Positions 13,712 through 27,183 are shown, counted from the stretch's first letter. The stretch: 64,000 bases of DNA from Endoconidiophora laricicola (GCA_001640655.1 LXGT01000030.1:1-64000); one strand, 5' to 3'. Notes: generated by a model from the sequence alone, not told the origin. Numbers and translations: made by a program.

Positions 13712-14379
13712 ATGCCTCTTATACCTGCCTCTGTAGTCCTGGGTGCAAACCTATTGGTTTTTGCTTACGCTGCTAGCCCGCTGAGCAATGCAGACTATGG
13801 CTTTGCTAAGTCGTGTCTGTGGCAGGACGTGCAGCTTCGAAATGGAGATGAGATCGGCACATTTTGTAGCAACAACAACCCGGCTTACTATGACTACAAT
13901 TACAGTCGGTAAATGATTTTTTGCTCAACTGGGCTGAACTCTAACGTGTATATGTACTAACAACTAAGTAGACTCCGACTGCAGAATTGTTACGCTAATG
14001 AACAAGGTCGTATTGTGCCGACAGACCAGTAAGTCATTTGTTTATCTGATGTGAAGCTACTATACTGTATAGAATGCCTCGTTGACAGAAAAAAAATAGA
14101 GGCATGTTCGCCAACTCTTGTTATGATTGCAAGTTAGAGAGCGATACACTACACGAGACTGTTATCCTGACCTGTACTTGTGTTTCTTCTGAAGGAGATC
14201 GATACCGCACATCTACTGATTTGAGTAAGACATTTCCAAACTGACGAGTTTGTCCATATTTTCTATGAAGCTCACAACTAGACATTACAATAGATGAACT
14301 TGTTTATAACGACAACGGCCGCTTATCATGCTATGATACTCGTGGAACATCTGAAAGAGACTCGCCATCGTCGGAATAA
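13712..14379 (+). CDS. Secreted cyanovirin-N homology (CVNH) protein
   Basis: Four small exons, 13712-13908, 13972-14028, 14100-14224 and 14294-14379, encode 154 aa. The introns (63, 71 and 69 nt) have GTAAAT, GTAAGT and GTAAGA donors and TAG acceptors, and every junction keeps the frame. Residues 1-20 are a signal peptide ending FAYA. The rest reads as two tandem CVNH repeats. The first has YGFAKSC...GTFCS...LRLQNCYANEQGRIV. The second has GMFANSCYDCKL...LTCTCVSSEGDRYRTSTDLNELVYNDNGRLSC. These follow the family pattern of F-x-x-S-C, a strand ending in C, then LNxC/LNE and N-x-x-G-x-L. Eight cysteines are present (35, 52, 72, 92, 95, 110, 112, 139). Fungal CVNH proteins are mannose-type glycan-binding lectins. 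A TATA-like stretch sits about 60 bases upstream. The open frame is intact although the next gene downstream is a wreck. Confidence 0.85.
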
Positions 14380-15120
14380 GACAGGAGAGGGTAAATGTTG
14401 TGATAACTGAAGAACTCGTGCCAAAAGAGCCATGCTGATGATAATAGTTCGTCTACTAGACTACCGCTGCGCCGTTCAAGGTCCGTATAGAAGGCATTCA
14501 AGCTGGACAATGCTATCAGAATTAGTTCCACAATTTATGTCTAGTCTATACACAGAAGGAGAGAATACAACAGCGAACACCAACTTTCCATGACTATATT
14601 ATACTATAAATATACGATTGATGTCTAGACTCTGAGTATAATCATCAACATCATCTATCAACAGCAGTGTTTGATATCATTGTATCTAATTATCGTTTTA
14701 GACGGAAAGGATGGAAAAGCACAATGCATGTATGTAGTATTAACTCTAGTTATCAAACCCTATTAAACATGAGGCTCTATATAGGTAGGTGGCTTTATTC
14801 AGTTCTTGGCTTGCTTTTTCCATAAATACGGTTCTATTGGATCATTATATCAGATACTTGAACTCCAAGCAGCAATATATCTAGCTATGTTTTATATATT
14901 TGCAATAATATATATATTAATAAACCCTCTACTAAGTGATAAGCCAATTATTTCTAGGGTTTGAGGATTGAATCCTTTCAGCTTTGAAAACACTAAATAA
15001 GACAAGAACAAGACAAGAACATGACAAGAACAACAAGGCTACAGAGAGTTACCACATAAGATATATATCATTATCATATTTTTTTCTGTTCGTGCTCTGC
15101 TTCACCCTCTTAACTTTTCA
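14380..15120. other. AT-rich spacer with short imperfect tandem repeat
   Basis: AT-rich spacer between the CVNH gene and the ankyrin relic. At about 14998-15042 an 11-nt unit (acaagacaaga-like) is repeated three to four times with changes. Alternating ta runs occur near 14905-14925. No coding sequence was recognised. Confidence 0.5.
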
Positions 15121-18100
15121 TCAGGCGTGAACCCCTCAACGAAGTTATCATGGAACCTCTACGCGACTCTAGTGTCTCTGGATAAGCGCATACGCTATCT
15201 TGATGAGCATCCAGGTGAAGAAATCCACACTCTCATATACTTCGCCGTGGCTACATGCTCCATCATCACGACTATCCATTGCTAAAGGATAATTTCATTC
15301 ATATTCTTCCTCTTTTCATTAATGGTACGCCGCTTTGCCCTATCAGGACACGCAATCTCCACATGGAAACTGCTGCAGAAAACCGCCGCATAGGCATAGC
15401 GCCGTATCTTGAAATTACCCAGTAACGTTCGTCGAAAGAACGACTCACCTACGACGGTCGATAATATCCAGCAGATTCGCAAGAATTTTGACACCTTTTC
15501 CGTGTCATCATTGATCGACTTTAATTGGCCTAATATTGTAGCTGCTAGCTCTTCTGTAGTTAATTGTCTTCTTACTGCCCCCCTAGAGCTCCAAGGTTCA
15601 AAAAGGAGCTTCAGGGAGTATCACCATAAGCAGTTCTGCCCCACGTCTGATATTGATCTGTATCTATACGACCTGAATGGAGATGAGGTTGTTTTTAAAA
15701 ATATAAGAAATTGAGCGTTTCATTCGTGATGTCACAGTTATACGCACAAAATAATATGCTATCAAGATTGTTTCGCAATATCCAGTCCGCCATACTTAGG
15801 TAAGACTCCTATAGCACTGCTTTGATGTATCTCGGCTTGTCCCTAACTTGTGCTAAGATCGTCTCATATGTTTATTAATCTCTAACTGAGATTCTCTCTA
15901 GCTTCAATGTCAATGTCTCCTGTGCCTGCTATGATAGCAAACAAGTCTACGTTACTCCATGATTATTAGGAACCTATATGACCCAAATCAACCATAATGA
16001 CTTGAACCTTCGAATTGCTTCTTATGAAACCCGCCTGTTTGAGTACGCCCAGTACAACTCTGAGATCTATTGGCCATATCTTGACCGTAGCAAGGTAAGC
16101 CCGATGATCTTTAACAGAAGCCTTCATGGCATAGAAGGGCTGGCTCGTTTGCTTTTTCCCAAGCATTGGTCGAAGTCGTCGCCAGCAGCAGTAATACTTT
16201 GACAGACCACCTTCTTGTTTTTCTTCACCTTCCTGCTTGTTCTTTTCCTCTTGCGCATACGGATGACCATGCTTGCCTGGGTTTTTTCCCCATTCTTGAA
16301 TGGGGTTTGTTCCCTAGGTGCCTCTCTTGTGAGGACAGAATTGTGGTAATGAGTTGACGATGCTGCTGTTGGCGTTTTGTTTTGTTCGAAGGTTATCATG
16401 TCTCCCTCACCATCAGGTGATTTCCTATCTTATTTTAGAACAGGAAAGAGGCCGTATACAGACGGAGAAACCTTGATTACTAACCAATTCTAACATAGTC
16501 AACGGCCGTCAAATGCGGAGATGAATTTGATGAAGTACAATATATGTCGAATTACTATACATTCAAAGTCCCCTATGCCCCCTATGAGCCTAGGTACGTA
16601 CTGATTGATATATACTACGCCTTAGGTAACGTATAAACTGACTGAACCCTCAAAGATACAACGCTCAGAAAATATAGAGGCTTTGTTACGCTGACGATAT
16701 GTTTCTTAATGCAAAATAACCCCTGTATAGAGAATATATCTCCGCTTCGCATCGACATCCTGCTGTCTTTGGCCGAATGGAAGATGTGATCCACGGCTGC
16801 TGTGATCATTGTCCTTAAAACGGTGAGGTCGAGAGTGTCAATGGCCACCAGTCAGTCTATGTACGTCTATGGATCCTTGAAATTTATGACCGCTGACACT
16901 GAGGGCCTGCATATTGGGTCATTTAATCCTCTGACTACAAATACTGATGATTGGACTCTCCTAGCATATGTCCCAGATATTGTCAAGTTTGATCGCTACA
17001 ATGTCAACCAAGATCGTCGAAGTGCCTATCTGACTTCAGTGCTAATATCAACCAAAGCGACTCTATTGGACGCCAACCACTGCACATTACCATAATGAGC
17101 TCATTTGTCACGATAATAGAAGCATTGTCAGGAGCCGGAGCATGTATTACTGCATGCCTTGGTCATCACCGGACACCACTCAATTCGGTTGTCAAGAGAG
17201 GGCAACTCGCTATAATTCAAATTATACTTGACAAGAGTCTTGATAACGAGTTATAAAACAGAGAAAGACTAAACGTCGCAGAATCAACTCTGATACACAT
17301 GACTTAATCAAAAGTTAGTGGGGGAGGGATATAGTGTATCGAAAGGCATCTGCTACTAGCCATTTTCGAAAACGCGTAGATGGTGATAGAAAATTTAGAA
17401 TAAAACTATCGGTTGATGGATCTGTCTCTTGTTCTTCTCCAGGTAAATTGAAACTCTGATTTCAGTACAGCCGTTGATAGACTGTCATATTCCTTGCTTC
17501 CCATGGGATACAGCTATCTTCAATCGCAATGAAGACGATATAAGAATCATTTGCGAGGTGAGTTACTGTCCGGCATGGGAGAGATGTATCTCTCTACAAT
17601 ATGCTAACTCGTATCGTAGCCCGAGCTGAACGTCCCTGTACTAGACAGGTTCTACCCTGACGATACATATGGCAGGTTATTGCCGCTCCTACTGGCACTC
17701 AATCTCCCTCTAGAGAAAAAGCTAAATCTATGATTGAGCTACTACTTAATCTAGGTATCATGTCATCTGAGGATGATACATATGGAGCCATTGTTCTGCA
17801 GCACTACATCATGAAAGCACCAATTATAATTCTCTAGTTTCTGCTCAAAACAGATGTAGTCGGTGTTAGTTTTACCATAAGCCAGGTTGCCTTCAGAAGT
17901 ACGAGCCAATGGAACCCGCAGACAGTCGCCGCTCTGTCATTTACCGTGCTCATGAACGATTCAAAGCATTGATATTGCTCTTAGTATCTCTATACTCAAC
18001 TATCAGAACTATTTAGCCGAACCATCATTCTTGGCTCTTACTCAGGGCATTGATACGAGACTTGCGACTGATAACTTGACTGATGGTGCGCCTGTCAACG

Positions 18101-19050
18101 ACTTCACATCGAGGTTATATAATCTAGACGGATCCTTAGATGGTACACATGACAAGTTAGTTCTTGGCCTTGTTCGTGAGTACATCATGCAGATCAAAGC
18201 CTCGGAAAGCAAGCTAAGATCGGTTGAGCTAAGAGAACTGTTGTTTAAACATTTAAATACATTCGGTTGAATCCCGAGATGGAGCAACCGTAGGTACGTT
18301 TATCTGCTGGTCTCTCTTGATGCTAGCCATTGAAGAAGATGACTTAGATACTGTAGAGTCGGAGTTCCGGATTGAGGGGGCATCGATGTTTTAAGTTGTG
18401 CTCGATTGGAGGCCTGCTTGAAATTGTAAGATAAAAAATCTACCACTATACTCTCAAAGTCTTCAGGATAACACTAACATCGTCATAGATTTGAAGCTGG
18501 AAGCTGCATGGGATGGCGATCGTCAGTACACTAAGCTTCAATAGGGTAAAAACCTCCAGCATGAGCCTCTTGCTATCGCAGTTCAAGACGGTACCCGAAA
18601 TACACCTTTTGGTTTAGCCTTCATGCGTAGCTGCTAGTAAGATCGCACGCCTCCAGTTCAAGTCATTCCTGTCTACGCTTCATCATTATGACTCCCTTCA
18701 TTCTAATTCTATACACAAAAGAGCTTCACGGCGTCCCGATGGCGACGAGGGTTGACCAAGACGTCACTCTCAGTACTTGCGACAATGTGCTCAATACACC
18801 TGCAAGTCAAAAGGCGAATGATGGTGTCCAAGGCTGCTGCGAGGCTGTGAACCCCCCCCCCCCCGTCATTATCAATGCAACAATGATATCCAAACACGCT
18901 TTCTCTGCGGTTAAAATGCTGTGCGAATCGTGGCATTCGCTAATGCTATGTGAAGATTCAAACGGTGTGACGCTGATAGAGTTTGCTGCTCTTTTGCTAA
19001 GGAAAGAGATTATCGATCTGGAGCCAGATTTCCGTAATATCTTGAAATAG
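15121..19050 (+). pseudogene. Relic of a large fungal ankyrin-repeat protein gene with an N-terminal nucleotidyltransferase-like domain
   Basis: Peptides from one protein family appear in colinear order but in shifting frames broken by stops. 15124-15285 reads STKLSWNLYATLVSLDKR with LDEHPGEEIHTLIYFA. 15427-15708 has NIVAASSSVVNCLL and PTSDIDLYLYDLNGDE, a G-S-D-x-D-type motif. 15710-15799 has IERFIRDVTVIRTK, then a stop. 15903-16154 has KQVYVTP, a stop, TYMTQINHND, YWPYLDRSKVSP and GLARLLF. About 16525-16570 has YYTFKVPYAPYEPR. 16752-16800 has HRHPAVFGRMEDVIHGCC. 16875-16965 has IGSFNPLTTNTDDWTLLAYV. 17106-17253 reads as ankyrin repeats (GAGACITACLGHHRTPLNSVVKRG). 17690-17840 has LALNLPLEKK. 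18150-18215 has LVLGLVREYIMQIKASE. 18493-18600 has LEAAWDGD and LAIAVQDG. From memory this matches a family of giant ankyrin proteins common in filamentous ascomycetes. Missing segments, frameshifts and many stops make it non-functional; splicing cannot repair it. The right boundary is uncertain (18.6-19.6 kb). Confidence 0.85.
16306..16360. repeat. Short dispersed repeat, copy 1 (partner at 43591-43641)
   Basis: About 50 nt centred on cctctcttg...cagaattg closely match 43591-43641 in the same orientation. This copy lies inside the ankyrin relic, between the pieces GLARLLF and YYTFKVPYAPYE, where the gap is longer than I would expect, so it may belong to an insertion. Each copy has a C/T-rich flank, upstream here (about 16200-16260) and downstream at 43.7 kb. 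Confidence 0.45.
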
Positions 19051-22000
19051 CGCTCATTTAGATGTGGCGGCCAAAGTTTCGGAAGAACTAAATGGGAGGA
19101 TATTTAGCTTCTCCATTACACTGAGGCTGCAGAGAAAGAAGCTGATATGTGGCGGAAATGTCATTTTGTATACTCTCAGTGATGTGGATGTCGTGTGATC
19201 GTCATTACAAGTCCCATAATCGATTCGTCAGTGAGAAGTGCATCGGAAACTTGTCAGTGCCAATGAAGTTCGTAAACTCATAAGATAGCTTCCTTACGTC
19301 TAGACAATATGCTTCAAGCTTACTACCACACAGTAGACTTGACGAAAATCACTAACCAACATCAGCCAAAGCACTCTGTGGTGGGACATGACCTACTGGA
19401 CGGAAGGGGACGGACATTAGGCAAAGAAGACGGCACTGCTATAGACATGGGGGTCGATGTCATGACCAGTCTCAGCTGGCAGCTGCTCCAAGATAAGAAG
19501 GGACTACAGGAGACCGAACAGCCAATGAGTGACGAAGAGCCCGATCATGACTTGTGGTTGGAATGGTTGTTGAATATCAGCTAGATCCGTTATCTCAATT
19601 ACGCCATGCCCTGGACAGGTATCAATGCTTACTTACTGTCTCCATGTGACCAGGGAGTAACAGAAAGACTGATACAATGTAGGTACGTTTATCAGTTGAC
19701 CGACATATTCACCATAGCCAGCAATCACACGTCATATGTACTTGTCGATAGTAGTGACTATGACTGCAACGCTGACATGACAGGAAGCCAAGGGTCATGT
19801 TCATATACTCCTTTCCCCTCCTCCCTCCCTTAAACGTGCAATATCTGGGTTCCTAGCAAAGGGCTCAGATGACATGGTCAGACTGTAAGCAAAGAAGCGA
19901 GCAACACGAAGAAAGAACCGAAAATCAACAATCGCCTTATTGAGATGTTGAGTCAGTAGAAAGTTTCGAAAGTATGAAGGAACCAGGAAGTGACTGATAT
20001 CTGTTCGGTTGTATGGCTTATTTTTACGAGGCCTAGTGAGCTCACGTTCCCTAAGCTATGGCAAGAAAGGCGCACAAACAGAGCCAGAATCATGTCTTTA
20101 CTACTGAATAACACAGCCTGGACTAAAACGTGAAATGGTACACTTTGTTTCTTTTTATTCTCTTCCCTTCCACGTTACCATGTCCGCCTCTTCTTCTTTC
20201 TAACTAGCACAATAGACATAGAGACTTAGCAAGCATTGCAGATTCGGTATGTTCTGCGACTATGTTAAGATAAGCCATGGAACTGGGTGGGCATTGATTG
20301 GCCTGGGAATAAGCAACTTACGGATATTAGTAGTCGGATCTTCTTAAGACAAGTGAAAAATGACGGGATGTCTATGACGCTTGAGAATTGATGGGTCCTA
20401 TGTAAGTCTATCAATGTCAGTTTTATTCTTGGACCAGCCAACAAAATAATTACGACATTGCCACTTTATAACAAAGTCTCGATCTAGAAATACTAATTAA
20501 CTCGGGAATCTTCTCCAATAAAAAAGGAAAATAACATTCCTTCTCCCTTTTAGTTATTTTTGTTGTATTGTTATTTCAGATTTGATTCACTTGCCAGGCT
20601 TCTTTGCTTATCATGTTACGCACAGACAAAACACCAACGTTTGGCTGACTAACTACTTTCTGCTGACAGCTTGAACTGGATAGAAAGAAGAAAGAAAGTC
20701 TTGGAAAAGTGGCAGTGACATAGAGGAGAATTTCAATTTCTAAGAAGTAATAGTAGCTAGAATCAGAGAGGGTTATCAAGTATATTATATCGATCCGTAA
20801 ATGCGTAAAAGCATTAGATTGCTACTCTATACTTGAACTACTTATAAAAGAAAGTATAGTATACTTACAAGACTTCTAATATGTTTTATTGTCGAATTTT
20901 CTGGTATACAAGTTAGGGTAACTAGTTGGTAGCTCGTTATATAAGCCGGATACCCGAACGAGGTCTATATTCCCCAGAAAACCGTCTGCCTGTAATGATT
21001 CAAGTTCTGCTCCTCCCGTCCCCCTCCTCCATCAGATATGAATACGAAAATATGCAACTCAGGCTATAATTCGTGGGTTCATTTGACCGCCGACTACAAA
21101 TTCAGCTCGTGTTAGATAGGATCATTTTATCTTCACAGAAAATATACGGGGTTGCCAGGAAAAAAACCTATGACAGGATACCTTGATATCTATCACTGAA
21201 CTATATAGGCGGTACAGTACATTCCTAGTCGAATAGTAGGCTTGTAGTCGATTATTGATGCAGACTTTGCTGGACTAAGCCGACTAGGTCGCTTTATTTT
21301 CAGTTTTGTTTTTTGGCATGTCTTTGTTTCTCATTATTTGTGGTTCATAGCTCCCTCAGAACAGCATAAGTGACCCAAAGACCCAGATCCATGTAAGCTC
21401 ATAAATCAGCCCATTGATTTAGGTCTGGACGCACCCAAACTGAGTCAGTAGGAAGCGAAGCTTGGCAGTCTATTGTTATGGTTTAGCTGCTTGTGCACGT
21501 ACCCCCCCCCTCCCCGCGCCTTCGCTCCCCTCCCGTTAGTAGCAGTAGTAGTAGTAATAGTAGTAGCAAACTTCTAAAGCTATAGTAGCAGCACGACTCT
21601 ACCGAACATTTACTCCTAGCTCGATATACGTTATAGGCTTGCCGCTGATATGCTTCTAGTATGTAGTTATCATGCCAGACCTTACAATGTCATTTCCAGC
21701 CGCCTACAAAGCGACTGGAATCCATATACGGTCACTTCAGGAATATATAGCACATGTCGTTCCATGGGGTTGCAATGTGTCTTGCTTTCTATTGCGACGC
21801 AAACTAGTACTACTACTGTCACTACTAACTGCACGGCTGTGTTACTACTAGCACTAGCTAACAGTCAGCTACGTCTCCGCGTCCTGTCTTCTCCTATTAT
21901 TCATTATATTGCCACTTGCACGTCTTGCGCTGCTAGCTGAAATCATTTCCTACGAAAAATAGAAACAGCCAAGAGAATGAAGTGTCATATTGGATCAGTA

Positions 22001-25000
22001 GATGGTGCCCTCAAAGTGGCTATTTGTTACATTTTTAGCTGCATCGTACGTAAAGTTTTTAATATTACCAATAGACATGACCCCCTCCACTGATTGAATT
22101 TGTGTGAGGGGGTTCCATTGCCATAGAAAAATAATGGCAATAAATGTGGCGCTGCCACATCAAAAGAAATCTAAGGGATACTAGTGGTGCTATCTCGAGT
22201 ATCAAAACCAGGGCCTGTGCCAAAGCTCCTTTCGTTTTCTTACCAAGAGAATTTGTCATATACATATTGAGAGGCGAAAGAAGTGGTGTATTCAAAGTAT
22301 GTAAGTGTACTAGCAATACTTACAGTAATTACGTATTTATCACTGTTATTTTTTTATTTCAACGAACTGCCATACTGTCAGGGTCGGTGCGTTGTCTGGA
22401 GTATCATTATCCTCCCTCCAGCAGTCCAAAACTCCTACTTATTCATAGGTTTCTAACTCACATTGCGCAATATACCAACGTAACCAAATGTATAACTAAT
22501 GGTCTCAATATAAGGCAAACGTTTTGACGGTAGGAAACACATGCGCTTCCCGAGAAAATCAGTCCATATCGTATGATCAAGTGTAACCTGTAAGCAGGTT
22601 GCTTTTATATGCTGTGTGCTATAAGCTACACAAGAGCTGCAGGCATAGCAGGCTGAATAATTGCTATTATATCCCCACACAAGAACATTTGTGATGTGCC
22701 CATTCTTGCCGACTGGGTTGACCTCTTTACACGACATACATGTCACGGGTTATCTATGGGCCAATAGGGCGAACAATAGCAAAGCAAGTCTAGGTCAAGC
22801 TCAGCATACTTTTTTGTGCTATATTATAAAAGTGGCCATATGTTGACATTCCGGTGTTCCGGTGAGGAAGGGGGGGCTGATACTAATAATGTGTGTTACA
22901 TAGAGTCATTGTTACGAAAGGTTGACTGTTTACTCCAGCACCCAGTATTATTGTACCGTGTTATATAGGGTTACATAGCGTACTAGGGTTCCCATTAACA
23001 ACCCTTCGAATTTGCCACCTGCCGTTTGTTACCTTTTGTTCTGACTCTGACAGTCATCCGATAATGGTCGAGTCCAAGGGCGACTGCCAACAGTCAGCAA
23101 CGAACGTCAATGTAGACTTGTGATATCAAGCAACCCCTTGTCTTGTTAGAATGGAGCCATGACCACTGGAACTGCTCTCGCTTAGTCAAGTTTTCTGCTC
23201 TCATTTGCTTCAGCAACTACATAGATAGGACTAGTCACCCTCATTTTTTATTTTGGGAGTATGCAATTGAGATGTTTGATGAGAGGCCCCAGCTATGACA
23301 TATTCATTTCTAGAAAGAAAAGAAGGAAGTTTCTCTACAGGTCCTCATACATGACGATAAATTCTCGAAAAGCCGCGCGGGACTTGCCGCTCAGTAATTA
23401 TGATGTTGTGTAGGTTGTATATAGGTACAAAATTAGTAGCGCGCTTGTCAATGATAAGCCTATTAATTGCAGAATATGCTAAGCAACTGCAGGATCCCTC
23501 ATTTTAGAGGCGTGAGGAAAAATAAGAAAAAAGTATTATAAGAATTTGATGCTCCCTCAGTCTGCAAGTTTCCTTCCTTCGTTCGCACATTCTTTAGTTG
23601 ACGAGTCCGAGAGTCAGATGTCCCTGCACGTCTAAGAGTTTGCTAATGGGTAACTTAGCCAATCCTAGTACTACTGCGACTAAATAAGCTGGCATGTCTT
23701 TGTTTTGTCTTTTTATAATTCAAATCATAGAATCAGGTTACGCATTGCTATTATTTACCGAACTTACGAACTGTAAAGTTTTCTTTTTTAATAAACCTCT
23801 TTCTTTTTGTGCGCCCGTCTTTAAAGTTGAGTTCAAGTAAAAATATATCATATTCCTGTTTTTGCTTGCTCGGTCTATCTTATCTACATAGTAGAACGAC
23901 GTAACAATTTATCGACAACCTACTACTGCCATAGTCCCAGATACATCTGCCTCTCCGTATAAGCATACCATTTTATTATCACGCCTCAAATGATGAAAAA
24001 TTATAAGATGAACGGTTTAGCTGGCAATTTTTGGCATTCCAGGGGGGTTAGTTCTCAAAAGTGAATGATAGCTTATTTATCTCAATTACTCACCAATTAT
24101 CTGATAGTGTGTAGTTCCTATAAAAATAAATAAGATTAATACTAGTGGAAAAATATTTAATAAGAACGAACCTCGCCACAGGACTGTTCGTTCCCGTCTT
24201 TCGCTTTAGATCTTTCTTATTTGAAAGTCTGCGATATTTTTTTGGCTCTGGAAATTATAATCCAAAAGTAGATAAGAAGAAAGTTGTTTACAAGACAACT
24301 TGGAAAGCAGATCTAATATTCTTAACATTACATCTTTCTCTTCTCTGCACATCTATTGATCAGTATTTATAGTAAACTAAACATGGAAGTCTCTTTATAC
24401 TGATATGCTTTGTTGGATGGGATGCCATTACTAAGAACCACTCGGATACTTTTGAAGTCCGCTGCAGGAAACAGTGCTATAATACTACAAAAATGTAATA
24501 TACAATGAACGCTGTAGTCTAAGCGCCAACAACTGACATATATATATTTCCCACTAACGCGCATATTTTCTTTTTGCAGTGACAAATACACATTCCTTGA
24601 GATTGACCACTTGTCTTCTTTCGTCTTTTATGACATCTCTTGTCAACAATTTCAAGCTAGTAGATGTTACTTTACCAACTCGTTCAAGTTGATAAAAGAA
24701 AGAATAATCACCAATTAGCCTCGCCTTAAATTGACGACGTAGTAAGACCCTGCCGGTAGATAGACTTACCATGATCGACAACAACTGCGGGTTAGTTTCT
24801 GTATAGGGCCTCCTTGACACTGACAGATTACATCAGATCACGCCAGCAGATGGCAGACTAAGCACACATTTCGGCTTATCTTGGTATTTTCTTTCTCTCA
24901 TGGAGCTTGATCAAATTGGCTGGCCAATAGACATAGTTGTATTAGTAGAAGTTCTTAATCCCCAAACCTTGGCCAGCTTCCAAAGCCCGGACTCATCTAT

Positions 25001-27183
25001 GAATTACACATCAAGCCTCTCGTCGATGCGTTGTCATGTTGGCCATGTCATAGTACTTCGAATTTAGTACTATATGTAATATATCTAGCCACAGGAGATG
25101 TGATACCAATATTGGAGTACTGGCAATATGATAGCGTGATCATGGGCTGGCCGCCACACTCGCGAAGGTTTATGCTTACAGTGTTTATAAGAAAAAATTA
25201 AAAAACGTACAACTACTTGTAATTTAAAGGCAATGCTATCTTCAATCATTTGCCCTCTTAGTCTCTCGAAATATTTATGTCTAGGGCAAAAGTACTGTGT
25301 ATTGCATACTAAGTAGTGTTCCTACTACAGTTGTGTGGCAGCCTATCTCAAATTCCTGTAAGCTTGGCGTCCCGGGCGTTGGTTTCGCTCCTTGCTGTAA
25401 GATACTATCTACACCCACTTGCGTCACGTATTGGCCGTTTTTCTTTTTGTAGGTAGCACTGTATTGAGGAGAGATCATACATCAAGGCTATATCTAATGT
25501 TACTGTATTTCAGGTATATATGTGACATATTGCACCTAAAACGTTAGTTGCGTGTCCGCCCCGTCCTGGATACAAGGTCTTATGCAATATTAGCGGACAC
25601 ATATATGAGAAGACGAGTGTGATAGCAGTGCATAGGCTAGTATGGTGACGCAAATATATCAGCATAGCATATATCAGGATGTTTGTAAGTGCATGCACTG
25701 GACCCGTTCGGGATGAGGGAGGGTCTGCGTGATCATCCTGATAGTAACCACCTCATCTGACAATATTATGTGACAAACACTTCCTAGCTAAGTACCGCTT
25801 GAATTCTAAAGATTATTGTTTTCGTTTTTTGTTCGGTTCTTGGTCTCTTCCAGAGCAAAGAGCCGAGGGTGGGGACACTGATAGCTTTCAGTATAGGATA
25901 GAAGTGACAGTGACCAGGGTACGGACAAAGACGGGAAGACAAGTGTTACATTCTGGCAGAATAGGCTTACCAGTGCTGCTACTCTAGAATATAATGTATA
26001 GGTACGATTACTTAGACAGGCTGTGGACATAGACGCCTTTGCCTCTGTATCCACGCCGCCGCCCATTGTGTATCTGATTCGGGAGTGCTTATGTTGCGAT
26101 CAAGGATGCCCTGTATCATGTCCCGCACCCAGGTGATAGTGGTTATAGCAGTAGTATCGGTAATTGTAACCGGCAAGGTAGCGAGTGATAGTAGTAGAAA
26201 AAGTACGCTATCCGCGTGCGGATGTGGCAGAATGGAACACTGACTGAGCTGCAATCTGTCTGCATTTATCATATTTACTGACGCCGATTTCTTGCCGTTT
26301 CTGGCTTCTGGAGCCAGTAAAGATGCATTCCTGATACCCAAATCCCAGGCGCCAACAATGCATTGTGGGTGTAATGGTGTGCTTGGCTGCGATACTACGC
26401 TTAACGGGCCTTGTAAGCCCGATAGAGTATGCAGCAGTCGGACACTGGGTAGGTGTATAGCTAACTATTCTAACCGGTCAGTTGGAAACTGCTTCGGAGC
26501 ATGCGGCAGGAATTTTTTTTGGCTGAAGAGAATAAACGGAAGAAGTCTAAAAAGGCTAACAAAGACACATAGAAGCAAAACTAATATCAAAATGCAGGTG
26601 AGAGATGAATTGTGATCAGAGTGATAGCAATAACAATAAATGATTGATTATAAACGCCCCGAATATGAACAATTCCCCAGATAACAGTAGTAGCAGCAAT
26701 AATAATAGTAATAATGACAGAGAGAAAGAGCCCGAGTACGAAGCAACAAAGATAAGATGACAATATCAAGACGTAAGCAAAGCGAGATTGTGCATTGTGA
26801 CGAAAATGAAGAAAAGGTCCAGAGCATCGCAGAGAAAGGCTAAGAATAATAGAGCAGTTCCGGATGATCTTGACCGGGCGGACCTGATGATGCCCAACAG
26901 CTGGCTGCAGAAGCAACAATAATCATAGAACCCTAGAAAAGAACAACGAAGCTACGCATTGCTTGGGAAGTTCTAAAAAAAATAGGGTGAAAATGAGGTT
27001 AAAGGGATAATGAAATGAAGAGCAACGCTGCCGAGAAGGAAACAAAAAGAAAGAAAACAAATACGAAGATGCAGAGAAAGAAGACACCGGGCTGTCACAT
27101 AAGAAACAGCAAAGAAAGGATGTCGTTACGAGGCCGTGAGAAAAAAATATAAGAGCAAGTTTTACTAGAGGGATCCGCTGCCC
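19051..27183. other. 8.1-kb gene-poor tract
   Basis: I find no gene here that I can support. Reading frames are short, compositionally noisy and closed by stops, and no recognisable peptide motif appears on either strand. The frames at 19309-19584 and 19606-19833 directly downstream of the ankyrin relic might be its eroded end but carry no motif I know. There are homopolymer C runs (21502-21510 and more), A-rich purine tracts (about 26930-27150), and scattered TAGGGTT-type words (for example 22970-23010). Confidence 0.5.
21537..21570. repeat. AGT/TAG trinucleotide microsatellite
   Basis: About ten nearly perfect copies of the trinucleotide agt (tag in another phase), with single changes to agc and aat, lie directly after a C-rich homopolymer stretch. 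It is not within a recognised gene. Confidence 0.7.

Noticed and set aside
16124..16399. 91-codon minus-strand frame rich in Lys/Arg
   Set aside because: Antisense of a C/T-rich part of the ankyrin relic. Similarity to the 43.6-kb repeat is reported as a repeat, not as a gene.
18688..19050. 120-codon plus-strand frame
   Set aside because: Probably an open remnant of the ankyrin relic. It contains a C-run and has no splice or start support as a separate gene.
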